Assembly: GCF_013358405.1 (NCBI RefSeq) | Contig: NZ_CP054836.1 | Location: forward strand, 3,748,501-3,812,500 | From: Oricola thermophila | GTDB lineage: Bacteria; Pseudomonadota; Alphaproteobacteria; Rhizobiales; Rhizobiaceae | Direction of reading: 5' to 3' | DNA: 64,000 nt | Shown: one piece after another, positions 17,355 through 25,062 of the stretch | Numbering within the stretch: the stretch's first letter is position 1 | Layout of the letters: each line of letters starts with the position of its first letter | Notes under the pieces: model-generated | What the model was told of the DNA's origin: nothing | What the model saw: the letters and a program-made list of their open reading frames with translations, nothing else | The model's database searches: none | Position numbers and translations under genes: made by a program

Positions 17355-18194
17355 TTAGGACAGGTTTGAAGGCAGGAGGGAGACGACAAGGCCCTTGCCC
17401 GTCTCCGTTACGATCGCCGACCCGTCGCCCGTCTCGAGCGCGAGCCCGATCGGCTGTTCGGCATAGTTGAAAACAACCCGCGTCCAAGCGGGCGCGATCC
17501 GTCGGATTGCGCATTCAAGCCGACCGTTGTCGAAATCGAGAAGCCGCGACACGCCGGTCTCCGCGATCCCGGCCTCGAACTGCGAGGCCGGAACTTCCCG
17601 AACGATTACGACCCATTGCTGTTCCAGGTCGGAATTCGACAATTCGCCGAGCCCGGCGAGCGATGAAACGCCGGCGATGAATGCGTCCGGCTCCTCGATC
17701 GCCACGACGTAGCCGAGCCGGGCAGCTAGCATGACGATGTCGGCCGGCGTAACGCTTGGCAGCCCAGCGACCCGCGCCCGCAATGTCGCCATGCGGTCGG
17801 CCGCGGTCATTTCACCTGTCGAGCATGGATCCGGCAGGCCGAATTCGGCCTCCCATTCCTCCAGGCTGTCGACAATGCTTGCCGACCGCGCCTCCTCGGT
17901 CAGCCGCCATGCCCGCGCATAAAGGTCGGCGAACAGCGCCAGAATTGCGCTTGTCAGCCGTGCGAAAACGCTCGTCAGGGACGGCGCCTCCCCGTCGGGC
18001 GTCCCCCACGCCGCACCGCGCGGCCACAATGCGAGACCCGACGGCAACAGATCGTCGACGGTCGGGGCGGTCAGCGCATCGTCGGCAGTCACATTCGGAT
18101 CCGCGAAATCTGCCGTCGCGTCGATCCATGTGACAGGACCGCCGTCGACCGCATGGAAGTCTGCCCATTCGCTGTTTACATGCCAGGTCGACAT
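17355..18194 (-). CDS. YmfQ/Mu gp48-like baseplate protein (DUF2313)
   Basis: 279 residues. The block TVDDLLPSGLALWPRGAAWG is the signature start of YmfQ/gp48 proteins, followed by helical sequence ending in EEWEAEFGLPDPCSTG and later DIVMLAARLGY. In Mu-like contractile tails this protein follows the gp47 (J) wedge protein, exactly as here (6-bp gap). It probably connects the baseplate wedge to the fibres. Confidence 0.82.
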   Translation of the reverse strand: MSTWHVNSEWADFHAVDGGPVTWIDATADFADPNVTADDALTAPTVDDLLPSGLALWPRGAAWGTPDGEAPSLTSVFARLTSAILALFADLYARAWRLTEEARSASIVDSLEEWEAEFGLPDPCSTGEMTAADRMATLRARVAGLPSVTPADIVMLAARLGYVVAIEEPDAFIAGVSSLAGLGELSNSDLEQQWVVIVREVPASQFEAGIAETGVSRLLDFDNGRLECAIRRIAPAWTRVVFNYAEQPIGLALETGDGSAIVTETGKGLVVSLLPSNLS

Positions 18195-18200
18195 TTCGCC

Positions 18201-19292
18201 TCACGACCAGGTTATTTCGCCGAGCACAGGCAATTCGCCCGGCTGGAAAACAATATCATCAGCCGGGGACGCGAGAACGTGACTGGCTTCGCCGGCGACC
18301 GTCGAAATCGTTTCGGATATCCACGATCGCGACAGGGTGAACGGATCGTCGGGCAATCCGGGTCGGAGCCGGGTATCGGATCGCGTCGCATCAAAGAATT
18401 CGGCCAATGCCGCCGAAACGGCCGATCGCATCGCAACCGAGTCAGGTGTCAAGCGGATATCCATGTCGACAGGTTTCGCGATCGGCGCGGCCGCAGAGAA
18501 GCGCGCGCGGACCAATCGCTTGTCGGCAATATGCGCCTCGACCGCGGCAAGGTCCGCATCGGTCGGGATGCCATTCTCTCGACCGGCGAAAAGAACCCAT
18601 GCGCCTATATGACCGAAGCCGCCGGAATAGTTGGCGGCCCACGCCGAAACGACGCCCGGAACCTCGAGCGCCCATGCCTCATAATCGGCCAGCGCGCCGC
18701 CCTGCGGCGGCGACGCCTTGCGCTTCAATGCACGTGCGCGCAAAGCCTCGATCGATTCCGTGTCCGCACCGCCGCCAAGCCCGCCGGCCGCAACCGTGAC
18801 GACATCGGAAAGAGTCGGATAGAGCGCAGGATCGGCCAGCAACAATTGCGCGCCTTCGTCGCGGTTCGTATCCTCGCCCCCTGTCTCGGCCGTCACCGAG
18901 GCCGTGAATTCGCCAATCGCGTTGACCGTGAACGGCTCGGCCGTCAGGTAATTCACGCCTGCCGATGTGAAACGGATCCCGGCGGGATATGTCGCATGCG
19001 GCGTTCCGGCGCCCGAAATGTTGCCGGACGCCGGCGACGCCGGCTTGCGCAAAATCCCGTATTCGGCCGCATGCAGGCGGATGATCGCCTCGCTCGTCGC
19101 CGTCGTCAGAAAGATTTGGCGAAAAATCCATTGCAGCCGCAACTCGTATTCATAGCCGAGCAGCGCGACGACCTTCGCGATCACCGAAAGAACATTCTGT
19201 TTCAGGCTGGCGTCGGTACCCGGAAGATATTGCCGGAATGCTCCGCGCAGGCTGGCCGCGATCTCGTCAAGCGAGCGGATTTGATATGCCAT
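18201..19292 (-). CDS. Baseplate J/gp47-like wedge protein
   Basis: 363 residues. Diagnostic baseplate-J features are LLGYEYELRLQWIFRQIFLTTATSEAIIRLHAAEYGI near residues 40-78, the PASGNISGAG stretch and EALRARALKRKASPPQGGALADYEAWALEVPGV. It builds the wedges of contractile-tail baseplates. The start overlaps the end of the gp46-like gene by 26 nt. Confidence 0.9.
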   Translation of the reverse strand: MAYQIRSLDEIAASLRGAFRQYLPGTDASLKQNVLSVIAKVVALLGYEYELRLQWIFRQIFLTTATSEAIIRLHAAEYGILRKPASPASGNISGAGTPHATYPAGIRFTSAGVNYLTAEPFTVNAIGEFTASVTAETGGEDTNRDEGAQLLLADPALYPTLSDVVTVAAGGLGGGADTESIEALRARALKRKASPPQGGALADYEAWALEVPGVVSAWAANYSGGFGHIGAWVLFAGRENGIPTDADLAAVEAHIADKRLVRARFSAAAPIAKPVDMDIRLTPDSVAMRSAVSAALAEFFDATRSDTRLRPGLPDDPFTLSRSWISETISTVAGEASHVLASPADDIVFQPGELPVLGEITWS

Positions 19293-19797
19293 TCAACTGA
19301 TCCCAAAGAACCGCAAACTTCTGGTTGTAGACCTCGGCGCCTGCGCGGCCGTATGCCGTCACCTCGAGATCGAGGCGCCCGGCCGACCGGTTGGCCGTCG
19401 CCGTCACGTCGAATCGGGCGACGGCGCCCTGGTCGACGAGCGTCTGCAGCGCCTCGCGCGCATAGTCCTCCGCCAGCGTCTCGATTTCGGCGGTCAGTGC
19501 GCGGCGACGCAAAATCCACAACTTGGAACCGAGCGGCGGGTCGCCCGGATCGACGCCGAAGCTGTCGCCCGGCCAGCCTCGATTCTCGTCGCCGTCGCGC
19601 AATTCGCTTTCGTCGACGCGACGATCGGTCATGAGGCAGATCAGGACCGCCGTCGCCAGCGCCTGCGTTGCGCGCAGGCCGCCGGGATTCTGTTCGTCAT
19701 CAAGCGATGTCGTCGCAAGGTCGCCGACAATCCCGTTCCAGGCGATATCGGGATCGAGCAACGGCTCGCGTCCCTGTTCGATCGGTATGATCTTCAT
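19267..19797 (-). CDS. Phage gp46-like baseplate protein
   Basis: 176 residues with LATAVLICLMTDRRVDESEL and RGWPGDSFGVDPGDPPLGSKLW, the hallmark of the Mu GP46 family. It lies between the gp45-like spike and the gp47-like wedge genes, overlapping both. A gpW/gp25-like role at the sheath-baseplate junction is inferred from Mu. Confidence 0.87.
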   Translation of the reverse strand: MKIIPIEQGREPLLDPDIAWNGIVGDLATTSLDDEQNPGGLRATQALATAVLICLMTDRRVDESELRDGDENRGWPGDSFGVDPGDPPLGSKLWILRRRALTAEIETLAEDYAREALQTLVDQGAVARFDVTATANRSAGRLDLEVTAYGRAGAEVYNQKFAVLWDQLNGISNPLA

Positions 19798-20279
19798 TCG
19801 ACGAAAACCTTTGTCGCGAGATTCGACACGTCCTCCGCGCCGGCCGTGTCGACCGTGCCCTGCGCGGATGCCGGGCGACTGGCCGATGCGCTTCCAAGCC
19901 TGACATTCCCCTCGAGAACGATCTCCGGCGCGACGATATGAATGCCGGTCGCGTGCACGATCCGCATTTCGCTGGCGACAATCGAAACGATGTTGCCGAG
20001 ATGGTCATAAATCGCCGTTCCTCCCGCCTCGATCGAGGGGCGAAGCGAGGGGTTTTCGCCGCCGAACGCATAGGCGGAATCGCGACTCCCGCGCGCCGAG
20101 AACACGGCGGCGATCCCGCCGGCGACGGGATGGCTTGCAAATCCGTGCGGCTCGACCCGGTGCACGCGCTCGAAAGCGTCGCCGGCAAACCCCGTGCCGT
20201 TGACGAATTGCTGTCCGCCGCGATGCTCGACGGTGCCGTCGAGTTCCAGTCGCGTCAGGTTCCCGTCGAACATCGTCAC
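19794..20279 (-). CDS. Baseplate spike protein, gpV / Mu gp45 family
   Basis: 161 residues with the OB-like N-terminal part, then GENPSLRPSIEAGGTAIYDHLGN and a beta-repeat end ASEMRIVHATGIHIVAPEIVLEGNV. Such repeats form the trimeric membrane-piercing spike. The reading begins MTMFDGN; both ATGs are possible, the first giving a 4-nt ATGA overlap with the hub gene. Confidence 0.8.
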   Translation of the reverse strand: MTMFDGNLTRLELDGTVEHRGGQQFVNGTGFAGDAFERVHRVEPHGFASHPVAGGIAAVFSARGSRDSAYAFGGENPSLRPSIEAGGTAIYDHLGNIVSIVASEMRIVHATGIHIVAPEIVLEGNVRLGSASASRPASAQGTVDTAGAEDVSNLATKVFVE

Positions 20280-21331
20280 CCCTCGCGATAGTCAGGCTCG
20301 AGCGTTTCCGGCGACGCCCATGCCGTATTCGACTGGCCGCGCGGGTTTTCGCCGCCGAGCGCGCGCGGATCCTTCAGTGTCAGGCGAGCGATCGTGCCGG
20401 ACATCACGTCCTGCTCGAGCGACGCCGAGGCAATCACCATGTCCTGCGCGATACCGAGCCAGTCGTCGTCGATCGCGACAAGCCAGTTCGGCGACCATAT
20501 CCTGCCGGCGGAATCGCGAAAGCCGGGAACGTCGACGGTGCAGGACACGCCTTGACCGGATGCGCGGCGCGCCTCCCAATCGGCGCGACGCTTCAGCCTG
20601 TCGGACGTTGCCTCACCCTCGAGCGTCAGGATCAGCGGTCGGGCGCGTGACGCCGTACCGCGCGCGACACCCTCCGGCCGCAAGGCCGCGCCGGTCGTAC
20701 CGACCGACGCCTGCCCGCGTACCTTGACCGACGAGAAGTTTCGCGCACCCGACAGGCTGCCGGATGCCTGCAGGATATTGATGCCACGCGCCAGGCGACC
20801 GGCATGCCGCCCCTCCGCCTTGGCCGCCAGTTTCAACCTACCCCGCGGCGTGTCATAGACAAGCACGCCCTGCGCGCGAGCGTCCCGCTCGATCGTTTCG
20901 AACAACGTCTCCCCCGGCCGTATCTTGTGAACAGACTTCACAAGCGTCGCGACGCCGTCGGCCTCGATGCCGATGCCGAGCGTATCGAATTCCCGCGCAA
21001 TATCCGCGAGATCTGCGTCACGCTTCAGCCCGGTCGGATGGTCAATCGAACATTCGGTCGCATCGCATGTTCGTGAAACCCACGTAACCTCATAATCCCG
21101 GTTATTCGCGCCGTGACGGCCGCGCACGTCGCGAACGTAGCCTGTTCCCCACAGTTCACCCGACACGGCTATTTCGGCCGGCTCGTCTGGAATGCACGGC
21201 AGGCCGCCCCCTGTCCACGCGACAGAGAATGTCGCCATCCTGACGACCTGCTCCGCCGAAGCGGATAGCGCGGCGCGCGTGTGCTGCAATGGACGCCCGT
21301 TGACCGTAAACGTAACCGTCTCGGTCGTCAT
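20276..21331 (-). CDS. Baseplate hub protein, gpP / Mu gp44-like
   Basis: 351 residues. The N-terminal VTFTVNGRPLQ and later GETLFETIERDARAQGVLVYDTPRGRLKL, ARNFSSVKVRGQ and a Trp/Asp-rich C-terminus match gp44-type hub proteins of contractile tails (gp27/VgrG fold). It would join the tube to the spike. It overlaps its neighbours by 4 nt on both sides (ATGA), so the gp43-gp46 block is one coupled unit. Confidence 0.8.
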   Translation of the reverse strand: MTTETVTFTVNGRPLQHTRAALSASAEQVVRMATFSVAWTGGGLPCIPDEPAEIAVSGELWGTGYVRDVRGRHGANNRDYEVTWVSRTCDATECSIDHPTGLKRDADLADIAREFDTLGIGIEADGVATLVKSVHKIRPGETLFETIERDARAQGVLVYDTPRGRLKLAAKAEGRHAGRLARGINILQASGSLSGARNFSSVKVRGQASVGTTGAALRPEGVARGTASRARPLILTLEGEATSDRLKRRADWEARRASGQGVSCTVDVPGFRDSAGRIWSPNWLVAIDDDWLGIAQDMVIASASLEQDVMSGTIARLTLKDPRALGGENPRGQSNTAWASPETLEPDYREG

Positions 21332-21912
21332 TGTGTGACCGCCTCGAATTGCGTCGGCATCACAAGCGGCGTCGACACGCCGTTGCGGTCGACCAGTTCA
21401 TCGGCTCGACTCGCGTCGCCGTAAAGATCGAAGGCGAGCAAGGTCGATGGCAGCGAAATTCCAGTCTCGACACGCACGACCGGCGCCCGCCGCGCCGCTA
21501 CTGCGGAAAGATGCTCCACCGCCGCGCCGGCGAGCCCGACAAGCCAGTCGACAACGTCGGCGCCGAATTCGCCGGCGACCGAATAGGCGAGATCGGCGCG
21601 CGCGGACATGCGCGAACGTGCCGCCTGCGCATCCTGCCGCGCGGTGAAATCAGCGCGGACAACCGCAAAGCAGGCGACGACAAGACAGGCGACATGCGAA
21701 AACGCATCGACTGGCGGATACCGGTCAAGGGCGGCGATCGTACCTGCCGGATCCGCCGCCTCGCCGACCAGGCGGGCAAGGTCGAGGGCCGCTTGCGCCG
21801 CGCCGGCGTCGCCGGCGCCAGCCGCGACGGCTAGCCGATCGGCCCGGATCGCATCGTCGCCGGAAAGCAGATCGCCGGCAAGCGCGACCAGAATGTCAAT
21901 CGTATCCTGCAT
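21328..21912 (-). CDS. DNA circularisation / gp43-like protein, C-terminal part (separate ORF)
   Basis: 194 residues. The end PSTLLAFDLYGDASRADELVDRN is the characteristic C-terminus of Mu gp43/DNA circularisation (DNA_circ_N) proteins. It lies in the same frame as the ORF before it, separated by one TGA and four codons; the ATG at 21912 has GAGG upstream, so it may be translated on its own. Whether this is a natural two-gene form or a nonsense mutation is discussed in the findings. Confidence 0.72.
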   Translation of the reverse strand: MQDTIDILVALAGDLLSGDDAIRADRLAVAAGAGDAGAAQAALDLARLVGEAADPAGTIAALDRYPPVDAFSHVACLVVACFAVVRADFTARQDAQAARSRMSARADLAYSVAGEFGADVVDWLVGLAGAAVEHLSAVAARRAPVVRVETGISLPSTLLAFDLYGDASRADELVDRNGVSTPLVMPTQFEAVTQ

Positions 21913-21924
21913 GCTCGACCTCGA

Positions 21925-22386
21925 TCAGAAACGGGCGGCAATGGCGGATGCAACGGCCGACAGGTCGACCGCGAACCGCTCGCGCAACAGGCCAAGGCCG
22001 GACGCGGCGAACCCGACCGCATCGGCCGCGACGATGAATTCAAGGTCATAGGCGACATACCCCATGCGATCGCGCCTGCGATTGCGGCTGCATGATGTGC
22101 AATGCGCCATCCGCGCCGGATCCATCGGCAGCACGAGCAGGGCGGCGCCCGCCGCCGAACACGCCGCCTCGAGCGCATGGCCGGCGGCGTCGGAAACGTC
22201 GCCGACAACATAGGCCGAAACCCATATGGTCGGCGTTGCCCGGCCCATATCTTCCGTTAGAACCGTTTCGCCGCCGGAAATTTCGTGCGCGACGACACGG
22301 CGTCCGACATTCGGCGAATCGCTGTCGACGTGAAACGGCACCCCGCGAAACGACGCGGCGCGCAATGATGCCTGCCAGTTCCGCAT
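21925..22386 (-). CDS. DNA circularisation / gp43-like protein, N-terminal part
   Basis: 153 residues. NWQASLRAASFRGVPFHVD, GRRVVAHEISG and GRATPTIWVSAYVVGD match the DNA_circ_N domain that opens Mu gp43-type tail/baseplate proteins. Usual family members are about 400-500 residues; here the chain stops at 153 with the C-terminal half following in frame. It starts directly after the tape-measure stop. Confidence 0.75.
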   Translation of the reverse strand: MRNWQASLRAASFRGVPFHVDSDSPNVGRRVVAHEISGGETVLTEDMGRATPTIWVSAYVVGDVSDAAGHALEAACSAAGAALLVLPMDPARMAHCTSCSRNRRRDRMGYVAYDLEFIVAADAVGFAASGLGLLRERFAVDLSAVASAIAARF

Positions 22387-24204
22387 TTACATCCCCCCGG
22401 CGCTTTGTGGCTCGCCCGCATTCGGCATGGTGCGACCGGGTACGCCGGAAACATTCTGCCCCGAAGCGCCTCCGGCAAACCCGGACAAACGGGATTTGAA
22501 GCTTTCGGCGGCCAAGGCGCCGAAGCGGGCCGCGGCGCCCTCGATCGTCATGGCGAATGCGTCGCCCGCCCTCGATCCCGACCGCGTGATTGCCTCGGCT
22601 GCCCGGTTGCCGCCATCTGCAATGCCCTGCTCGACCTTGTCGGCAGCATCCTTCGCGGATGATGCCGTCGCGCTATAAAGATCATCGCTGGTCGTGTGCG
22701 CCAGGTCCGGCGTCGCGCGTGATCCGAAAATCTTGCTTTCGGCCCCCGCTAGGACATTCATGCCGAGATAGCCAGGCTGCACCGCCGCGCGCTCGGCAAG
22801 GCCGCCAGACGGCCCCGAATAGAGACTCGACGGCGGCGCGGCGGGAAGGCGCGGCGGCATCGCTGCAAAGGCCGTCGCCCGGTACATGGCCGGATCCTGC
22901 TTCGCCAACGCTTCGTCGCCGGGGATGACATATCCGCCAGACCGCGCAATCGCATCGCGCTCGGCCGCGCTCTTGTGGAACGTGAACGTCATGCGCTCCA
23001 TCAGCGACGCATTCTGCCAATAGGTCGAGTTCCTGATCGCCCGGTCTTTCGTAAGCGCATTCGATGCGCCCTTCATGGCGGCGACAGCGGTCGGCGCGAT
23101 CGACTTGCCGAAATCCTCCTTCAACGTTCGCCAGGCATTGCCCATTTCATCCATCGCGGATTGCGTGTCCGACTTGATGCGCTCGAGGTCGCGACTGACC
23201 GTCCCGGCCGCATCCGACATCGCCGCTTCATATTCCTTGATCGCATCCTTGTTCCGCAGGATTGCGCGCATGGCGATCAGCATTTGCTTGTCGGTGAACA
23301 GTTGCGGCAGCTTCGCAAGATCGCCGTTGACCGCCTCCTCGGAAAGCCGGATGAATGCGTCGAGAATATCCTCCCCTGCATCGCGTGCCGCTTGCAATTC
23401 CTCGCGCAGATCCACGCCGAACCGCTTCGCGAAATTGTTCGCGACCGTCTGCGATTCCATCTTCGTAAGAACATCCATGAAGGCGGTTGCCGCCTCGCCG
23501 GACGTGCCCGTTTCCCGACGAACGGTTTGCAGCATGGCCGCCAGGCGCCGAAGGCCGGCTTCGCCATCATAGCCAAGCGCGGCGAAGGCCGGGGCGAGCG
23601 ACGGCAGATAGGACGCCATGTCCTTCAGTTCGAACTTGCCCTCCTTGCCGCCCTTGGCGACGATGTCGAACGCGCGCTCCATTTCGCCGGCAGCAATGTT
23701 GAACGAGTTCGCGATAGCGTCGGCCGTCGTCGCCATGTCGAGGAAATCGGCGTCGGCGGCCTGCGCGGCGGACGCAACGGACGGCAGAAGGTCGAGCGCC
23801 TCCTGCATCGTCGCGCCAGCGGCGACCATGCCGTCGAGCGCGTCGACGACGCCCTGCACCGGCGCCTGAACATCATTGGCGATCGAGCGCACGCGCTCGA
23901 GCGCGGCCTCGGTCTCCTCGGCAGATGCGTCGGCCGTGATCCCGATACGGTTCATGCGCCGCTCGATCGAGGCGAAGGATCGCGTCGCGGCCGTCGCGCC
24001 GGCCGTGATCGCTGCCGGTGCGGCATAGGCCAGCATCGCCGTGCGGACGCGGCCCGCTGTCGCGACAATCGCGGATTGCGAGCGATTGTAGGCTTTCGCC
24101 TTGCGGTCGATCTTGTCGAACTCGCTCGACACGCGGCTGAATGCCTGCATGTTGCCAAGCCGCGACGACAGCCGCAGGATCGCCTCGATCGTGCGATTTG
24201 CCAT
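22387..24204 (-). CDS. Tail tape measure protein
   Basis: 605 residues, mostly helical. It has the phage_tail TMP core: AEETEAALERVRSIANDVQ, MVAAGATMQEALDLLPSVAS, GEMERAFDIVAKGGKEGKFE and LGYDGEAGLRRLAAMLQTVR. Tape measures set tail length and occupy the tube before DNA. By the usual rule of about 0.15 nm per residue this would mean a tail near 90 nm (inference). It follows the frameshifted chaperone gene, the standard position. Confidence 0.92.
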   Translation of the reverse strand: MANRTIEAILRLSSRLGNMQAFSRVSSEFDKIDRKAKAYNRSQSAIVATAGRVRTAMLAYAAPAAITAGATAATRSFASIERRMNRIGITADASAEETEAALERVRSIANDVQAPVQGVVDALDGMVAAGATMQEALDLLPSVASAAQAADADFLDMATTADAIANSFNIAAGEMERAFDIVAKGGKEGKFELKDMASYLPSLAPAFAALGYDGEAGLRRLAAMLQTVRRETGTSGEAATAFMDVLTKMESQTVANNFAKRFGVDLREELQAARDAGEDILDAFIRLSEEAVNGDLAKLPQLFTDKQMLIAMRAILRNKDAIKEYEAAMSDAAGTVSRDLERIKSDTQSAMDEMGNAWRTLKEDFGKSIAPTAVAAMKGASNALTKDRAIRNSTYWQNASLMERMTFTFHKSAAERDAIARSGGYVIPGDEALAKQDPAMYRATAFAAMPPRLPAAPPSSLYSGPSGGLAERAAVQPGYLGMNVLAGAESKIFGSRATPDLAHTTSDDLYSATASSAKDAADKVEQGIADGGNRAAEAITRSGSRAGDAFAMTIEGAAARFGALAAESFKSRLSGFAGGASGQNVSGVPGRTMPNAGEPQSAGGM

Positions 24205-24210
24205 GATGCG

Positions 24211-24650
24211 CTATTTCCGGTTTTCGCGTTCCCAGGCGGCGGCCATGCCGCCATATGTGACGATCTGCCCGAACGTCAGTCGGCCGACTTCGTCGAACCC
24301 TTTTCCGTGCCGCCAGAGGAGGCGGCTTGCGGCGTCGTAGACGCGCGGGCCGTCGCGAAAAAATCACGAATGACCCCGTGAACCGAAAGCGCATCTTTCA
24401 GGTCAAGCACCTGCAGGTCGGCGGCCGTGCGCGGCGGCATGACCAGCCGCTCGGCATAGGCAGCGACGACGTCGTGATGTCGAATGACCATCGGCCGATG
24501 CGTTCCGTCGTCGCCCCCGACCGGCTGCCATTCCTCGATTTCTCCTAGATCGACGAAATCCTGCCATCGCGGTTCGCGGAAGGTCAGCGAGGAAAACGGC
24601 TCGCTGCCTTCGCCATAGGTGCGCGACAGTTCGATGGTTGTGCCCGGCAT
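24211..24650 (-). CDS. Tail assembly chaperone, -1 frameshift fusion (gp41-42 / GT-like)
   Basis: Reading the gp41-like frame from 24650 to GGT at 24297-24299, slipping back one base on AAAGGGT, and continuing gives 28 more residues: FDEVGRLTFGQIVTYGGMAA, then AWERENRK, to TAG at 24211-24213. The result is a 146-residue fusion. The added stretch reads as real protein, has no start of its own and fills the otherwise empty space before the tape-measure gene. Conserved frameshifting of this kind is known for tail chaperones of lambda, P2 and Mu-like phages. The extended form would bind the tape measure during tube assembly. Confidence 0.7.
24276..24650 (-). CDS. Tail assembly chaperone, unshifted form (Mu gp41-like)
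   Basis: 124 residues with EPRWQDFVDLGEIEEWQP near residue 30 and a helical C-terminus ending in a Ser/Thr/Gly-rich tail, as in short tail-assembly chaperones encoded just before tape measures. The ATG at 24650 shares its A with the stop of the tube gene (TGATG); a GTG one codon earlier is possible. The Ser/Gly-rich last 20 residues are the part replaced by the frameshift. Confidence 0.75.
   Translation of the reverse strand: MPGTTIELSRTYGEGSEPFSSLTFREPRWQDFVDLGEIEEWQPVGGDDGTHRPMVIRHHDVVAAYAERLVMPPRTAADLQVLDLKDALSVHGVIRDFFATARASTTPQAASSGGTEKGSTKSAD
24297..24303 (-). promoter_or_regulatory. Programmed -1 ribosomal frameshift slippery heptamer
   Basis: On the minus strand the heptamer is A AAG GGT in the zero frame, i.e. 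AAAGGGT with perfect X XXY YYZ phasing: P-site AAG re-pairs on AAA and A-site GGT on GGG. It lies six codons before the zero-frame stop and opens a 28-codon extension. Confidence 0.7.
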
Positions 24651-25021
24651 CACGCGATTTTCCGATATGCTTCGGCCATGATGCCAACGCCCGTTACCTC
24701 GCCGGTCAGCCTGTTGGCCGCAGGTTCACCGGTATAGAATGCCCGCGTGAACTGGTGAATAACCCCGGTGAATTCCTCGGTGATCGAGATATCTCGCCGC
24801 TCGTCGCCCATGAGGGCGGCGAGATCGACATTCTTGTCCGCGAATGCGATTTCGCAGCGCGGCGAGGTCGGCGTCGCGACCCGGTCGGCGCTTCCGTCCT
24901 GGTTTGTCATGCCCTCGATCGACGCCGTCGAGGGATAGACGGTGAAGGTGCCGCGCAGCGAAACATTGCGGCCGGCGGAATCGCGAAATTTCATCACGCC
25001 GCCGAAGTCTTTTCCGGCCAT
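24650..25021 (-). CDS. Tail tube protein (Mu gp40/M-like)
   Basis: 123 residues. MKFRDSAGRNVSLRGTFTVYPS and a beta-rich body match the tail-tube family of Mu-like phages (gpM, DUF2397-like fold). It directly follows the sheath gene and precedes the chaperone gene, the invariable order. Tube rings stack inside the sheath and form the DNA channel. Confidence 0.82.
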   Translation of the reverse strand: MAGKDFGGVMKFRDSAGRNVSLRGTFTVYPSTASIEGMTNQDGSADRVATPTSPRCEIAFADKNVDLAALMGDERRDISITEEFTGVIHQFTRAFYTGEPAANRLTGEVTGVGIMAEAYRKIA

Positions 25022-25062
25022 TGTGGACTCCTGTTTTCAGCGAAGGAAAGGGCGGGCGCCGA

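Noticed and set aside
22975-24381. 468-residue plus-strand frame opposite the tape measure gene
   Set aside because: Antisense shadow; composition biased to Arg/His/Gly and no domain.
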